64,000 bases of DNA from Leyella lascolaii (GCF_900079775.1 NZ_LT556038.1:163855-227854), one strand, 5' to 3'. Positions 50,936-60,586 are shown, numbered from the stretch's first letter. The notes: a model not told the origin generated them from the letters alone. Translations and numbers: made by a program.

Positions 50936-52045
50936 ATGAAGAATACCATCATCACAGCCGCACTCGCGCTATGCAGCATGCCGCTCATGGCACAGACAGG
51001 CGGCGGAGACACAGCCTACGACATAAAAGGCACATGCCCGGCAGACATCGCCAAGGTATACATAATAGACCTCATGAAGGGCGTGAAAGACAGTACGGAG
51101 ACGAAAAACGGAGCGTTCGAGATAAAGGGAACCGACAAGAAGGACGCCTTCCTCGGCATCGCAGGAAAAGGAAAGTCAAGCTACATCGTCTTCATAAACG
51201 ACGGAAAGCCGCTGAGCGCGGACCTTGCCACAATGACGCTCAAAGGCTCTGAGCTCAACAACAAGCTCAACGCATACGACCGCCAGCTCGATGCCATCAA
51301 CAGCGAGGCAAGAAAATACGTGGAGCAATTCAACGAGGCGCAGAAGAGCGGCAAGTCGGAAGCCGAGCTGAAGGCTCTCGCCGATGAGCTGACAAACAAA
51401 TACCTGAATCCTATAATGGAACGGTCAACAGCACTCACAAAGCAGATAGTGCGCGAGAACACCGACAACATCATCCCGGCGGCGTTCATCAACAACATAG
51501 TGTACGACTGTGAACTGCCTGAGCTCAAAGAACTGCTCAATCCGGAATATGCCTACACCAAACACCCAATGGCGGCACACGCGAAGGCATACATGGCTGA
51601 GCTCGAGAAGAAGATGGCTATCATCGGAACGCAGTTCAAGGACCTCGAGATGAAGGGAACTGACGGAAAGACGCACAAGCTGAGCGAATATTGCGGCAAG
51701 GGAAACTATGTCCTGATAGACTTCTGGGCAAGCTGGTGCGGACCGTGCCGTGCGGAGATGCCCAACGTGAAAGCCAACTATGAGAAGTATCATCCCAAAG
51801 GTTTCGAGATTGTGGGACTTTCGTTCGACAATAAGGAGGACGCATGGAAGAAGGGAATGGCAGACCTCGGCATGACGTGGACCAACCTCTCCGACCTGCA
51901 GGGATGGAACTCCATCGCGGCAAAGACTTACAACATACGCTCCATACCGTCGAGCCTGCTCGTAGACCCGCAGGGAAAGATTGTGGGACTCGACCTCAGA
52001 GGCGAACAGCTGGGCAACAAACTGAAGGAGATTTACGGCTTCTGA
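50936..52045 (+). CDS. TlpA-like thiol:disulfide oxidoreductase with DUF4369 domain
   Basis: 369 residues. Signal peptide (ALALCSMPLMAQ), DUF4369 beta domain (about 25-115), helical linker (about 115-230) and an AhpC/TSA-thioredoxin domain (about 235-369) with LIDFWASWCGPCRAEMPNV; the CxxC is near 266-269. It probably reduces disulfides in the periplasm, possibly for cytochrome or protein maturation. Own promoter and terminator. Related in domain to the lipoprotein at 12172 but catalytically complete. Confidence 0.93.
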   Translation: MKNTIITAALALCSMPLMAQTGGGDTAYDIKGTCPADIAKVYIIDLMKGVKDSTETKNGAFEIKGTDKKDAFLGIAGKGKSSYIVFINDGKPLSADLATMTLKGSELNNKLNAYDRQLDAINSEARKYVEQFNEAQKSGKSEAELKALADELTNKYLNPIMERSTALTKQIVRENTDNIIPAAFINNIVYDCELPELKELLNPEYAYTKHPMAAHAKAYMAELEKKMAIIGTQFKDLEMKGTDGKTHKLSEYCGKGNYVLIDFWASWCGPCRAEMPNVKANYEKYHPKGFEIVGLSFDNKEDAWKKGMADLGMTWTNLSDLQGWNSIAAKTYNIRSIPSSLLVDPQGKIVGLDLRGEQLGNKLKEIYGF

Positions 52046-52069
52046 CACATGTCGGCTGACTGAAGGCCT

Positions 52070-52113
52070 ACGCCTTGCCAGATGCTGTCTTAGCATCGGG
52101 CAAGGCGTTTTTC
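52070..52113 (+). terminator. Terminator of the TlpA-like gene
   Basis: CGCCTTGCC...GATGC and GCATC...GGCAAGGCG form a long stem, followed by TTTTTC, 25 bp after the stop. Confidence 0.93.
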
Positions 52114-53036
52114 ATTACAGGCGTAAGAGCGTGCGACCAGCTGAAGCCGTTATCAGCACGGCATTATGACACTCCGCGGAACACACCGCTGACTGGATTA
52201 CGGACCGGACATCAGTCCGCCATAACTGCCTTTCACCATATTCACAGGCTTTCCCTACCTATTTCTCACCGCTGCCGTCATCATGTTTCGAGCCCTTGTC
52301 GTATGCGGCGCGCCACATCTCAGGCAAAATCTGGAGCACGTCTGCCAGATACCGGCACGGGACACGGATGAAGCCGGATGACCGTTAAGTGTCAATGAAC
52401 CGACAGCCGCCAAAAACGCATGTTTATGCAATGGCTGTCGCATAAACATACACATCATGTCCTGTCAACCCGCTGAGAACAGCTTATTTCCAGCCGGAAG
52501 TGATATGGATGGCAAATACGGCAGTTTTGACGGTTTCATACAAGTATCTGACAGTCAGCCGATTGACTGTCTTTATTCATCGGAAAGGATTTCATTGTGG
52601 CGCGGAACGGGCTTTTCCGCACCGCGAAACGGTACGTTTCGTGACATAACACAGCATGTTCCGCACCATAACAAAGCCCGTTCCGCACAACAATAAAAGC
52701 CGTTTTCCTCATTAATATCCACATCCCTACCCTGCAAAACACCCGCAAAGAACGGATACCACCGCTTTTTCCATTCATATTTTAAGGCTGCGACACACGT
52801 CCGTTTCCCTGTTTCGCAATTTTATTCTGTCAAAAATTTTTACTGCGTAAAGTGTATATTTATACATCAGAAAGAATGGATTTATAACTCAGAGTGGATA
52901 TAATGATGATTCAGAGTGGATATAATTGCGGTTCGTATGGAATATAATGACCTGAATAACACTATTGCATACAGCATCACATCAACGATACTCCGTCACG
53001 GCACAATACCCGACGACACCGCATACTTCCTAAGTA
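52114..53036. other. Long intergenic region with GC-rich palindromes
   Basis: No supported gene. GCGGAACGGGCTTT (about 52601) and its exact inverse (about 52676) are 14-bp arms around GAAACGGTACGTTTC. The A+T-rich end (52800-53000) contains a direct repeat of TCAGAGTGGATATAAT, about 52891 and 52912, 21 bp apart. Confidence 0.6.
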
Positions 53037-53234
53037 GAGACGAAAAATCTTGCGTCTCACAAGCAACAATGCGCCATTTATTGGGATGATGAAATACCTG
53101 CCATTGCCGCGTTTTTTGCTCGGGAGACGCAAAATCTTGCGTCTCTACTGGGGAGGATGCGCCATTTATTGAGGCAATGAAATGCCTGTCGTTGCCGCGT
53201 TTTTCTACTCGGGAGACGCAAAATCTTGCGTCTC
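53037..53234. repeat. Three palindromes in two tandem repeats of about 88 bp
   Basis: GAGACGCAA...TTGCGTCTC palindromes start at 53037 (one base different), 53124 and 53213, spaced 87 and 89 bp. The spacers repeat GCGCCATTTATTG, TGAAATGCCTG and TTGCCGCGTTTTT. The 104-residue frame across them is a by-product. Confidence 0.85.
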
Positions 53235-53321
53235 TACTGGCTGACGCCCCAAATACATGACACTGGAAAAACACACGCAATACACCATACTGCCGTTCCC
53301 TGTCCGGCATAAAACAAAAAA

Positions 53322-53346
53322 AATCCCCGGACGCGGACGTCCGGGG
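53322..53346 (-). terminator. Terminator of hsp20
   Basis: CCCCGGACG-CGGA-CGTCCGGGG preceded by eight A's on the plus strand, that is a hairpin followed by a T-run for the minus-strand gene. About 62 bp after its stop. Confidence 0.93.
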
Positions 53347-53408
53347 ACAGCATTTAACGCTATAACATTATGTTTTTTGCCAACCTTTATAATATAACTC
53401 TTATATGA

Positions 53409-53825
53409 TTACTCCACTGTAATCTGTCTGCTGATTTTGTGCTCCTCCTTCTTTATCTTGGGAAGTTCCACTGTGAGCACTCCGTCGGCTACTCCCGCCT
53501 TAATCTTCTCCTTGTCTACATCGTCCGGAAGGATAAGAGTCTGCTCGAACTTAGAGTAGGCGAACTCGCGGCGCAGATAGTGAGCCTTCTTGTCCTCTTC
53601 GCGCTCCTCACGCTTGTTCTCCATCTTTATGGTGAGGTCACCCTCATCGTTTATGTGAACCATGAAGTCTTCCTTGCGCATTCCCGGAGCGGCAAGCTCT
53701 ACTATGTAGCTGTCTTGTGTCTCCTTGACGTTGATGGCTGGAGCCGTGGCGTTGGTCTTTGGTGAGTTGACAAACAAGTCGTTGAACACTTCTGGTAACC
53801 ATGAATTTCTGTAAACTGGCATCAT
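53409..53825 (-). CDS. Hsp20/alpha-crystallin small heat-shock protein
   Basis: About 138 residues. Alpha-crystallin domain (about 30-125) with VELAAPGMRKEDFMV, LRREFAYSKFEQTLILPDDV and GVLTVELPKIKKEE; C-terminal ISRQITVE carries the IxI/V-type anchor. It is an ATP-independent chaperone binding unfolding proteins. The start is the first ATG of an ATGATG pair, 8 nt after AAGGAGG, a strong Shine-Dalgarno sequence that is rare in this genome and suggests high expression. Confidence 0.95.
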   Translation of the reverse strand: MMPVYRNSWLPEVFNDLFVNSPKTNATAPAINVKETQDSYIVELAAPGMRKEDFMVHINDEGDLTIKMENKREEREEDKKAHYLRREFAYSKFEQTLILPDDVDKEKIKAGVADGVLTVELPKIKKEEHKISRQITVE

Positions 53826-53972
53826 AATCAATACCTCCTTATTATTTTTTTAGTTGTTTGTTTTCTTGTTATGCCTTTGTTTAAAGGCTTCACCCATATA
53901 TATACAACTAACGTACCAAGAGGTGATTTATGACACATTGTCGTACAGATGTGCCATCCTGTCACACCAGCG

Positions 53973-54923
53973 TCATCTGTTCCACTTCTCCACGAAAGCT
54001 TTCACACGTCCGGTGTACTCCTTCTTGTGGTCGCGGTAGGACACGGCATGCGCGCTGCCCGGAGCTATCCACAACGACTTGGGCTGCGGTTTTGCCTCAT
54101 AGCACGGGTAAACCATCTCCGTAGGCACAAAGTCGTCCTTGCCTCCGTGTATGAATAGCATGGGCTTATGGCTGTTCTTCAACTGTCTCACCGGCGACGC
54201 CTCACCGAAGCTCCATCCGTACTTCAGCTTGCAAAGCATGCTCGACACATACAGCAAAGGAAACTCGTGAAGGTCGAAACGCTTCTTCATCTCGTGTGCG
54301 AACTCGTCCCACGCACTGGTGTATCCGCAGTCTTCCACGAAGCACTTCACATAACCGGGCGTCCGCTCACCGGCGATGTTCATCGTGGTGGCGGCACCCA
54401 TTGACACTCCGTGCACCACCATGCGCGACTCGCATCCGTCCTGCCGGAACATCCTTTCAGCCACACCCATCCAGTGCATCACGTCGAGCCGGTCTTTCCA
54501 TCCCATCTGTATGTCGTCTCCGTCGCTCAGTCCGTGACCGTGAAGGTCGGGCAACAGAATGTTATAACCCATCACCTTATTATATATATAAGCTATGTGG
54601 AGCATCCCGGTGGAACGGTCCTTATAGCCGTGAACCACAACGGCGGTGCGTCCGCGAGCACTGTCGGAGCGCGCGAAGATGGCATGTGCCCTCTCGCCGT
54701 CGGGCATCACGATGAACGTGTCGCGCAGTATGCCGTTGTGTCTGAGGCTGTCGAGCCATGGGAGTGTCTCGGGATAGTTCTTCATTACATATGCATAGCT
54801 TTTCTTTTTTGACCTGTCTGCGTTGGACAGGGCATAGTCGAGCATGTAGAAGCCCGAACCTATCATGACCGCGAAGAGCGTTGACGCCACTATCACAGCC
54901 GACCATAACAGTTTCTTTTTCAT
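53973..54923 (-). CDS. Membrane-anchored alpha/beta hydrolase
   Basis: 316 residues. N-terminal membrane anchor (about 5-30) then an alpha/beta-hydrolase fold: VVVHGYKDRSTGM (oxyanion), nucleophile GVSMGAAT (about 172-179), Asp in HGGKDDFVP and His in APGSAHAVSYR. Probably an esterase or peptidase of the DUF-type YbbA/BEM46-like group, located in the envelope. Substrate unknown. Overlaps the glycerate kinase stop by ATGA. Confidence 0.9.
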   Translation of the reverse strand: MKKKLLWSAVIVASTLFAVMIGSGFYMLDYALSNADRSKKKSYAYVMKNYPETLPWLDSLRHNGILRDTFIVMPDGERAHAIFARSDSARGRTAVVVHGYKDRSTGMLHIAYIYNKVMGYNILLPDLHGHGLSDGDDIQMGWKDRLDVMHWMGVAERMFRQDGCESRMVVHGVSMGAATTMNIAGERTPGYVKCFVEDCGYTSAWDEFAHEMKKRFDLHEFPLLYVSSMLCKLKYGWSFGEASPVRQLKNSHKPMLFIHGGKDDFVPTEMVYPCYEAKPQPKSLWIAPGSAHAVSYRDHKKEYTGRVKAFVEKWNR

Positions 54924-55987
54924 ATCGTCAGTCGTTTGATTGTTTCTTTTATGTTCTCGCGAGCTGTGTCGGGGCGCATGGCATATGCCGTGTCCATGTC
55001 AGCGGGCGTCACAGCCTCCACCCGCGCAAAACCGGCTTCGAGCAGACAGGAGACGTCTGCCACACTTCCGGCTATGAGCCATACGGGCACGCCTGCCGCA
55101 CGTGCACGCGACAGGACACTGCCGGGCAGCTTGCCCATGAGTGTCTGGCGGTCGGCGCGCCCCTCACCGGTTATGACGCACGTGGCGTCATGGAGCATGC
55201 CGTCGAAGCCTGCCATGTCGAGCATAAGGTCGGCTCCGCCGCGCACCGTAGCACCGAGATACTGCATGAAGGCATATCCGAGTCCGCCTGCCGCACCCGC
55301 ACCCGGCTCGCACGAGCGGTCGAACCCGAAGTGGCGGGCTGAAAAACCGGCAAACCGGCGGGCGCGTCCGTCGAGCAAGTCCACATCGTCAGGCGTAGCT
55401 CCTTTCTGCGGTCCGTAGACACAGGCTGCGCCTTCAGGACCGTAAAGCGGATTGCGCACATCGCAGGCAATGGTGAACCGGCACTGTCCGAGAACACTGC
55501 GGAGCGCGTTGTCGAATGTTCCTCCGTCGGCAAAGGCGTCTGTTAGGGCGCGCAGCATACCCGTTCCGGCATCACTGACGGCACTGCCGCCCAGTCCCAC
55601 CACAATGTTGCGGCATCCGCGCCTCACGGCATCGGCGACAAGCTCGCCCACTCCATAGGACGTGGCTCTCACCGGACTGCGCAGCTCAGGCTCTATCAGG
55701 GTGAGTCCGCATGAGGCGGCTGACTCGATGTAGGCAGTGCCTCCGGCATCTGTCACATATCCGGCTGTGACGGGACGCATCATCGCGTCGTGCACCAAAA
55801 CCGCATGCCGGCTTCCTCCTGCCGCGCTCATTACGGCATCGAGCATTCCTTCCCCGCCGTCCGACACCGTCAGTCTCGACACCTCAACGTCCGGCACGGC
55901 ATCACGGAGAGCCTCCTCCGCCGCCGCTCCGGCTTCGCATGAGGACAGGCATCCTTTGAAAGAGTCGATTGCAAGAACATATTTCAT
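54920..55987 (-). CDS. Glycerate kinase
   Basis: 355 residues of the GarK/GlxK family, converting D-glycerate to 2- or 3-phosphoglycerate. Signatures: AIDSFKGCLSS at the start, VSDGGEGMLDAV, GLGGSAVSDAGTGML, GPQKGATPDDV, and near the end VITGEGRADRQTL. First gene of a two-gene unit. Confidence 0.95.
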   Translation of the reverse strand: MKYVLAIDSFKGCLSSCEAGAAAEEALRDAVPDVEVSRLTVSDGGEGMLDAVMSAAGGSRHAVLVHDAMMRPVTAGYVTDAGGTAYIESAASCGLTLIEPELRSPVRATSYGVGELVADAVRRGCRNIVVGLGGSAVSDAGTGMLRALTDAFADGGTFDNALRSVLGQCRFTIACDVRNPLYGPEGAACVYGPQKGATPDDVDLLDGRARRFAGFSARHFGFDRSCEPGAGAAGGLGYAFMQYLGATVRGGADLMLDMAGFDGMLHDATCVITGEGRADRQTLMGKLPGSVLSRARAAGVPVWLIAGSVADVSCLLEAGFARVEAVTPADMDTAYAMRPDTARENIKETIKRLTI

Positions 55988-56039
55988 ATCATGAATATTA
56001 TATTTATGTAAATATCAATGCAATAAAACAAGTATCTGA

Positions 56040-56047
56040 CAAAGATA
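56040..56047 (-). promoter_or_regulatory. -7 box (TATCTTTG) of the glycerate kinase operon
   Basis: Minus-strand GTATCTTTGTCAG 52 bp before the ATG at 55987. Confidence 0.6.
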
Positions 56048-56131
56048 CGTATTGATTGCGACTTTTAGCGTGAAAAAGGCATAAAAAAGGCACGCGGCGG
56101 ACAAAATAACGCTTCATGGTGTGAAAAACAT

Positions 56132-56162
56132 GGGATGCATGCGTTCAGAACGCATGCATCCC
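56132..56162. repeat. Near-perfect 31-bp palindrome after DUF5606
   Basis: GGGATGCATGCGTT and AACGCATGCATCCC with a 3-nt centre. No T-run follows, so a terminator role is not clear; a CATCTTAAGATG palindrome lies 20 bp further. Confidence 0.8.
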
Positions 56163-56221
56163 GGTATATCGTATGGCTGGCATCTTAAGATGTCTCAGCC
56201 GGAAACGCACCGCTGAAAGGA

Positions 56222-56662
56222 TTATTCCTCCTTGCGGTCGTCTATATTGTCACCCTCGGTAGGAGCCAGTGCTTCCTTGAAGTCAGTTATACCGTTCTTC
56301 ACAAGGAGGTTGTACCACTGTATAAGTTTCTTGATGTCACCGTCGTGCACACGGTCGCGGTCGTAGTTGGGAAGCACCTCCGCGAAGAAGGCATGCAGCT
56401 CTTCCTTGGAGCATTTTTTATAGTTGAGCCCGCACTCTTTCTTCTCTTCCTTTTCGCCAAGGCTCTCAAGCACCTGCCACAGGGGCACGTCATCGCTGTC
56501 GGTATACATCGCTATGTCGGCGAGACTCGTCACACGGTCTGACGCGAACGCCGGCATACGGTGGCGAGCCTCATCAAGAGATTCAACAATAAGATTCATT
56601 TTTCCACGCGAAACCAGACGGTAAAGACCCGGTTTGCCTGCGATTGAAAGAATTGTTTCCAT
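56222..56662 (-). CDS. DUF5606 protein
   Basis: 146 residues, conserved in Bacteroidetes, opening METILSIAGKPGLYRLVSRG with DDVPLWQVLESLGE and SKEELHAFFAEVLPNYDRDR. No catalytic motif. Cytosolic. It follows coaE by only 2 bp and closes the nusB operon. Function unknown. Confidence 0.9.
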   Translation of the reverse strand: METILSIAGKPGLYRLVSRGKMNLIVESLDEARHRMPAFASDRVTSLADIAMYTDSDDVPLWQVLESLGEKEEKKECGLNYKKCSKEELHAFFAEVLPNYDRDRVHDGDIKKLIQWYNLLVKNGITDFKEALAPTEGDNIDDRKEE

Positions 56663-56664
56663 TT

Positions 56665-57234
56665 TTATAATCTTTTGTTTATTTTGTTTATTATGGTGTT
56701 AATCTGTAAATCTATGTCATGAAAGCCGTCGTTGACTATCTCGAAATCGCTGCGTGAGACGACCTCATGCTGCGGCAGCTGGCGTCCTATCCATTCGAGT
56801 GCCTGCCCGCGCGTTATGCCGTCGCGTGTCATTATGCGCTTTATGCGCAGCTCGACGGGAGCAGTGACACACACGACAAAGTCGAAAGGCACCCGCTTGT
56901 AGAATCCGCTGTCGAAGAGAATGGCACTCTCAAGCCACTCGGTGGATGAGGACAGATAGTCGGCGGCGACGGCTGGATGCACTATATCGGCAACGGCACT
57001 GTTGTTGGCATCGCTCGCAAGGAGAAACGCGGCAAGCACCTGTTTCTGCAGCACACCGTCTTCATACACCGCGTCGCCTACAAGCCGGCGGAGCGCGTCG
57101 CGCAGTTCGGGCGATGTGCGCATCAGTCTTTTGGCGGCGGCGTCACAGTCGTAGACATCAATGCCACGGTTGTTGAGCGACCGGCACACAAAAGACTTGC
57201 CGGCACCTATGCCTCCTGTTATCGCTATTCTCAT
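56665..57234 (-). CDS. coaE: Dephospho-CoA kinase
   Basis: 189 residues. Walker A GGIGAGKSFVCR (about 6-17), YDCDAAAKRL, SAILFDSGFYK and the lid ITRGQALEWIGRQ with FEIVNDG. Final step of coenzyme A synthesis. About 117 bp separate it from YbbR. Confidence 0.96.
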   Translation of the reverse strand: MRIAITGGIGAGKSFVCRSLNNRGIDVYDCDAAAKRLMRTSPELRDALRRLVGDAVYEDGVLQKQVLAAFLLASDANNSAVADIVHPAVAADYLSSSTEWLESAILFDSGFYKRVPFDFVVCVTAPVELRIKRIMTRDGITRGQALEWIGRQLPQHEVVSRSDFEIVNDGFHDIDLQINTIINKINKRL

Positions 57235-57351
57235 TTTTCAGTATTCTGTTTTCGGTGTCATCACAACGTCAGAAGCGCAATGCCGTTCCGCGCAGACCGC
57301 CTTTATGCAGCCTGACGGCCCGTACAACGGTCCTGTCGCGGACAAATGTCT

Positions 57352-58332
57352 CTACTGCTGTTCAACCAGATAGTCCACCTGATTTATCTCAAGCTGTGCG
57401 TTACGCACCATGTAAGGACTCTTTACCAGATGTAGCTCGCACTTGTCTGAAGTCTGTTTCGTCACTTCATTATAATCCACCACAACTACAAACTGATCGG
57501 CTTTCACCGTGCGGAACATGCTTGCGCCTACAATGAACTTCACGCTGACATGCGACGGGAATGTGCGCAGCACTTTCCCTTCAGGCAGATTGATGGCTCT
57601 GATAGGTACAGATACCCTCTCCTCGGTGAGAATGTCGGGATACAGTCCGATGCGTACTGTGGACGGGACACACTTCACTCCCTGCATTCTGGCTATCGGA
57701 ACTTCTCTTATGACGGTGTCTTCAAAGTTGACAATGCGTATCGGCTCTGTTTTCACATAGCGTATGCTGTCGAGCATTTTCTTGCTCGCATACACTGTGA
57801 CCTTATCAGGCCAGAAACGCATTGACGCCAGATAGTATGACTTTCCGGGCGTAACAGAACCGTCCATACGCACAGGAACCGTCTTGGAAGCGCCGAAATT
57901 GAAGTAAAAATCAAGTTTGTCGGGATTGACAGACAATATCTTCGACGAGCCCATAAGCTGCTGATATACAAGCTTCTGAATATCAGCCGGAGGCACAAGT
58001 CCGTATCCTGTCTGCTTGTTGGCGTATGCTCCGAAATTTATCCTTACCGGACGTATGCGCCTGCTGTACATGTATGTTACAAGCGTGAAGCCTTTATCAC
58101 GCACCGTAACCTTGACTGTGGAGTCCATCTCCGTGGTAAGCACCACATTCTTCGGGACATTGGTGAGCGACATCGGCACCGTTATCTCACGCTCATAGGT
58201 CTCGTTGAGAGCCATCATAAGCCAGAAAATGGCACTGAGAGCAAGAAAAAACAAAAAAATCAGAAACTCCTTGTTCAAGAATCCGAACAAGAAGTTCCTG
58301 ATGTTTTTATAGTCGTGCGACAACCGCTCCAT
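57352..58332 (-). CDS. YbbR-like protein
   Basis: 326 residues. N-terminal membrane anchor (about 22-45, FLIFLFFLALSAIFWLMMA), then two YbbR-like beta-domains (about 45-250) with MDSTVKVTVRDKG and VPVRMDGSVTPGKSYY. YbbR proteins in Firmicutes regulate the diadenylate cyclase CdaA; no cyclase is adjacent here. It faces the periplasm. In the order nusB-yajC-ybbR-coaE common in Bacteroidales. Confidence 0.9.
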   Translation of the reverse strand: MERLSHDYKNIRNFLFGFLNKEFLIFLFFLALSAIFWLMMALNETYEREITVPMSLTNVPKNVVLTTEMDSTVKVTVRDKGFTLVTYMYSRRIRPVRINFGAYANKQTGYGLVPPADIQKLVYQQLMGSSKILSVNPDKLDFYFNFGASKTVPVRMDGSVTPGKSYYLASMRFWPDKVTVYASKKMLDSIRYVKTEPIRIVNFEDTVIREVPIARMQGVKCVPSTVRIGLYPDILTEERVSVPIRAINLPEGKVLRTFPSHVSVKFIVGASMFRTVKADQFVVVVDYNEVTKQTSDKCELHLVKSPYMVRNAQLEINQVDYLVEQQ

Positions 58333-58377
58333 CCCTTAATCGTTCAAGCTATCATATGTTATAGCGAATGCGCAACG

Positions 58378-58701
58378 TCACGCATTAGGCATCTGTGAAC
58401 TGGGATCGGCGAAAACGTAACCCTTGTCTACTGTCACGACAACACCGCGTGATATCTCGACATCAACGGTGTTGGCGGTCAGATCCACACGTTTTACTGT
58501 CCCGAATATTCCTCCGCCGGTAACAACCTTTGCTCCCTCGGCAAGAGAATTCTGGAACTTGCGTATCTCTTTCTGTTTCTTCTGCTGTGGACGTATCATG
58601 AAAAGCCACATGATAACGAAGATTGCCACCATCATTACCAACATGCCCAAGCCTCCGCCCTGAGCTCCTGCTGCCTGAGCAGCCAATACCATTGTATTCA
58701 T
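58378..58701 (-). CDS. yajC: Preprotein translocase subunit YajC
   Basis: 107 residues. One N-terminal helix (about 18-38, MLVMMVAIFVIMWLFMI), the RPQQKKQKEIRKFQNSL motif and VVTGGGIFGTVKRV. Accessory subunit of the SecDF translocon at the inner membrane. Confidence 0.97.
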   Translation of the reverse strand: MNTMVLAAQAAGAQGGGLGMLVMMVAIFVIMWLFMIRPQQKKQKEIRKFQNSLAEGAKVVTGGGIFGTVKRVDLTANTVDVEISRGVVVTVDKGYVFADPSSQMPNA

Positions 58702-58742
58702 CTTTTATAGTCTTAGTGATTTTGTTTATTTTCTTTCAATTA

Positions 58743-59762
58743 TCATTCCGCATTCACATCTTCTGCCACAGACGCGCTTCCATCACCGCTCTCCTGCACA
58801 TCTGCAGCGGTCTGAGCCTTTTTCGAGCGCGGCTCGTCCATCGACTTGAACAACTTGCCCGTACTGATAAGGAAACGTGCGATGGAATCGAGCATTCCGT
58901 TAATGTATCCTCCGCTCTTCGGAGTGGAATAAAGCTTCGCCAGCTCCACGTATTCGTTGATGGTGACACTTACCGGAATGTTAGGGAATGTCATCATTTC
59001 GGCAATCGCAATCTGCATTATCACGATGTCCATATAAGCCAGACGGGAGAAGTCCCAGTTGCGTGACGTCTCACTCATGTAACGCTGATACTGCTCGGCA
59101 TTCAATATTGTGGTTCTGAAAAGCTTGCATGCGAAGTTCCGGTCTTCCTCATCCTTATATTCTGGAAGAAGTTCTTGCTTCTGCTTCTTTTTCGGATCAA
59201 ACCGCTTGATGGTTTTCAATACAAACGTATCGACTATTTCCTTGTCGTCGTTCCAGTACAGACTCTTCTCCTCAAGTATGGAGTCAAGGTCGTCGTTTTC
59301 CTGTATAAGCTGCTTGTAAAGCTTGCGCCACAGTTCACGGTCTGCCTCATACGAGTCGTCTTCAGACTGCATATAATTGATGTATGTCTCGCTCTGCTCT
59401 ATCTGATTGCACAGTTTTCTCACAAACTCAAGGTCCTCCTCCCACGACTGTTTCTGGGTTTCGGCGAACTCGCAGAGCATTTTGTTTTCCTCAAGTTGCA
59501 CTGCAAACTTGTTGTAAGCAAACTTTGTTGAAGGCAATTCCTTATCTTCACGCTGCGCGCGTTGGGTCAATATCTCGACCCGATGTCTTTCTTCCCGCGT
59601 TATGGCAACGATGAGTTCAAGCAGATAATTGTATAAATCATATGCTTTAGAAAGGCTGAACAGGAGTTCCTTCTCAGCATTATCCATATTTTTATTGCCA
59701 TTCTGATAGTAAGAATAGGTTAACTGGACTATCTTTATTCTTATTAGCTCACGATTAATCAT
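58743..59762 (-). CDS. nusB: Transcription antitermination factor NusB, long form
   Basis: 339 residues, against about 140 for Proteobacterial NusB. The C-terminal two thirds holds the NusB helical domain (RLAYMDIVIMQIAIAEM, TINEYVELAKLYSTPKSGGYING). The N-terminus MINRELIRIKIVQLTYSYYQ keeps the NusB opening, with an inserted helical region of about 170 residues rich in Asp/Glu/Lys. The long form is typical of Bacteroidetes. It binds boxA RNA with S10. Confidence 0.94.
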   Translation of the reverse strand: MINRELIRIKIVQLTYSYYQNGNKNMDNAEKELLFSLSKAYDLYNYLLELIVAITREERHRVEILTQRAQREDKELPSTKFAYNKFAVQLEENKMLCEFAETQKQSWEEDLEFVRKLCNQIEQSETYINYMQSEDDSYEADRELWRKLYKQLIQENDDLDSILEEKSLYWNDDKEIVDTFVLKTIKRFDPKKKQKQELLPEYKDEEDRNFACKLFRTTILNAEQYQRYMSETSRNWDFSRLAYMDIVIMQIAIAEMMTFPNIPVSVTINEYVELAKLYSTPKSGGYINGMLDSIARFLISTGKLFKSMDEPRSKKAQTAADVQESGDGSASVAEDVNAE

Positions 59763-59789
59763 TATCCATTCTTCAAATAAAATTCACTG

Positions 59790-59821
59790 CAAAAATAGAT
59801 AAAAATACAGTAACCGCCAAA
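59790..59821 (-). promoter_or_regulatory. Promoter of the nusB operon
   Basis: Minus strand TTTG at 59821-59818, 20-bp spacer, TATTTTTG at 59797-59790, 27 bp before the ATG. Confidence 0.75.
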
Positions 59822-59856
59822 AAAATACAGACGTTTAATGATTTTTTTTGATATGC

Positions 59857-59888
59857 TTTGGGCAATCAAAAGAAAAAGAGTAACTTTG
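59857..59888 (+). promoter_or_regulatory. Promoter of rplY
   Basis: TTTG at 59857-59860, 20-bp spacer, TAACTTTG at 59881-59888; leader about 95 nt. Canonical for the phylum. Confidence 0.8.
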
Positions 59889-59989
59889 CAGCGCTTTTAT
59901 GAGTACATCGATACAGAAACCCTTTTCTCGTGTGATGGCGAATTAAGGCATGACAATCATCAAACTTAATTTAGAGTAACACATTTATT

Positions 59990-60586
59990 ATGAAAGAAAT
60001 TAATGTAACAGGTCAGAAGCGCACAGCCCTTGGAAAGAAAGCTTCTAAAGAATTAAGAAAAGAAGGTCTTGTTCCCTGCAACCTCTATGGAGAGGCTACA
60101 AAGGACGGCAAACCGGCTGCAATGGCTTTCGCTGTTCCAATGAGCGAACTGCGTAAAATTGTTTACACACCTCACATATACATGATAAACCTCATCATCG
60201 ACGGTGAGTCTCACACTGCCGTGATGAAGGAACTGCAGTTCCATCCGGTTACAGACGCACTGCTGCACGTTGACTTCCTCGAAGTGAACGAGAACAAGCC
60301 GGTGACAATAGGTATCCCTGTGAAGCTCGTGGGTCTTGCACAAGGTGTGCGCGACGGTGGTCGCATGAACCTCTCTATTCGCAAAATAGACGTTACAGCA
60401 CCTTATACTGTCATACCGGAACACCTTGACATAGACGTGACATCACTGAAGATAGGCAAGAGCATCAAGGTTGGCGACCTCAGCTTCGAGGGTCTCGAGC
60501 TCGCTACAAGCAAGGATGTTATCGTTTGCTCTGTGAAGATGACACGTGCAGCCATGTCTGCCGCAGCTGCCAGCACAGCAGAGTAA
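59990..60586 (+). CDS. rplY: Ribosomal protein L25/Ctc
   Basis: 198 residues, long L25 form. N-terminal 5S-rRNA-binding beta-barrel (about 1-95; GQKRTALGKKASKELRKEGL) and C-terminal TL5-like domain (about 96-185; VTIGIPVKLVGLAQGVRDGG) ending Ala-rich. Part of the large ribosomal subunit. First of the row rplY-pth-hslR-purN. Confidence 0.97.
   Translation: MKEINVTGQKRTALGKKASKELRKEGLVPCNLYGEATKDGKPAAMAFAVPMSELRKIVYTPHIYMINLIIDGESHTAVMKELQFHPVTDALLHVDFLEVNENKPVTIGIPVKLVGLAQGVRDGGRMNLSIRKIDVTAPYTVIPEHLDIDVTSLKIGKSIKVGDLSFEGLELATSKDVIVCSVKMTRAAMSAAAASTAE

Noticed and set aside
52996..53310. 104-residue frame with internal repeats
   Set aside because: By-product of the palindromic tandem repeats; no start context or homology-like features.
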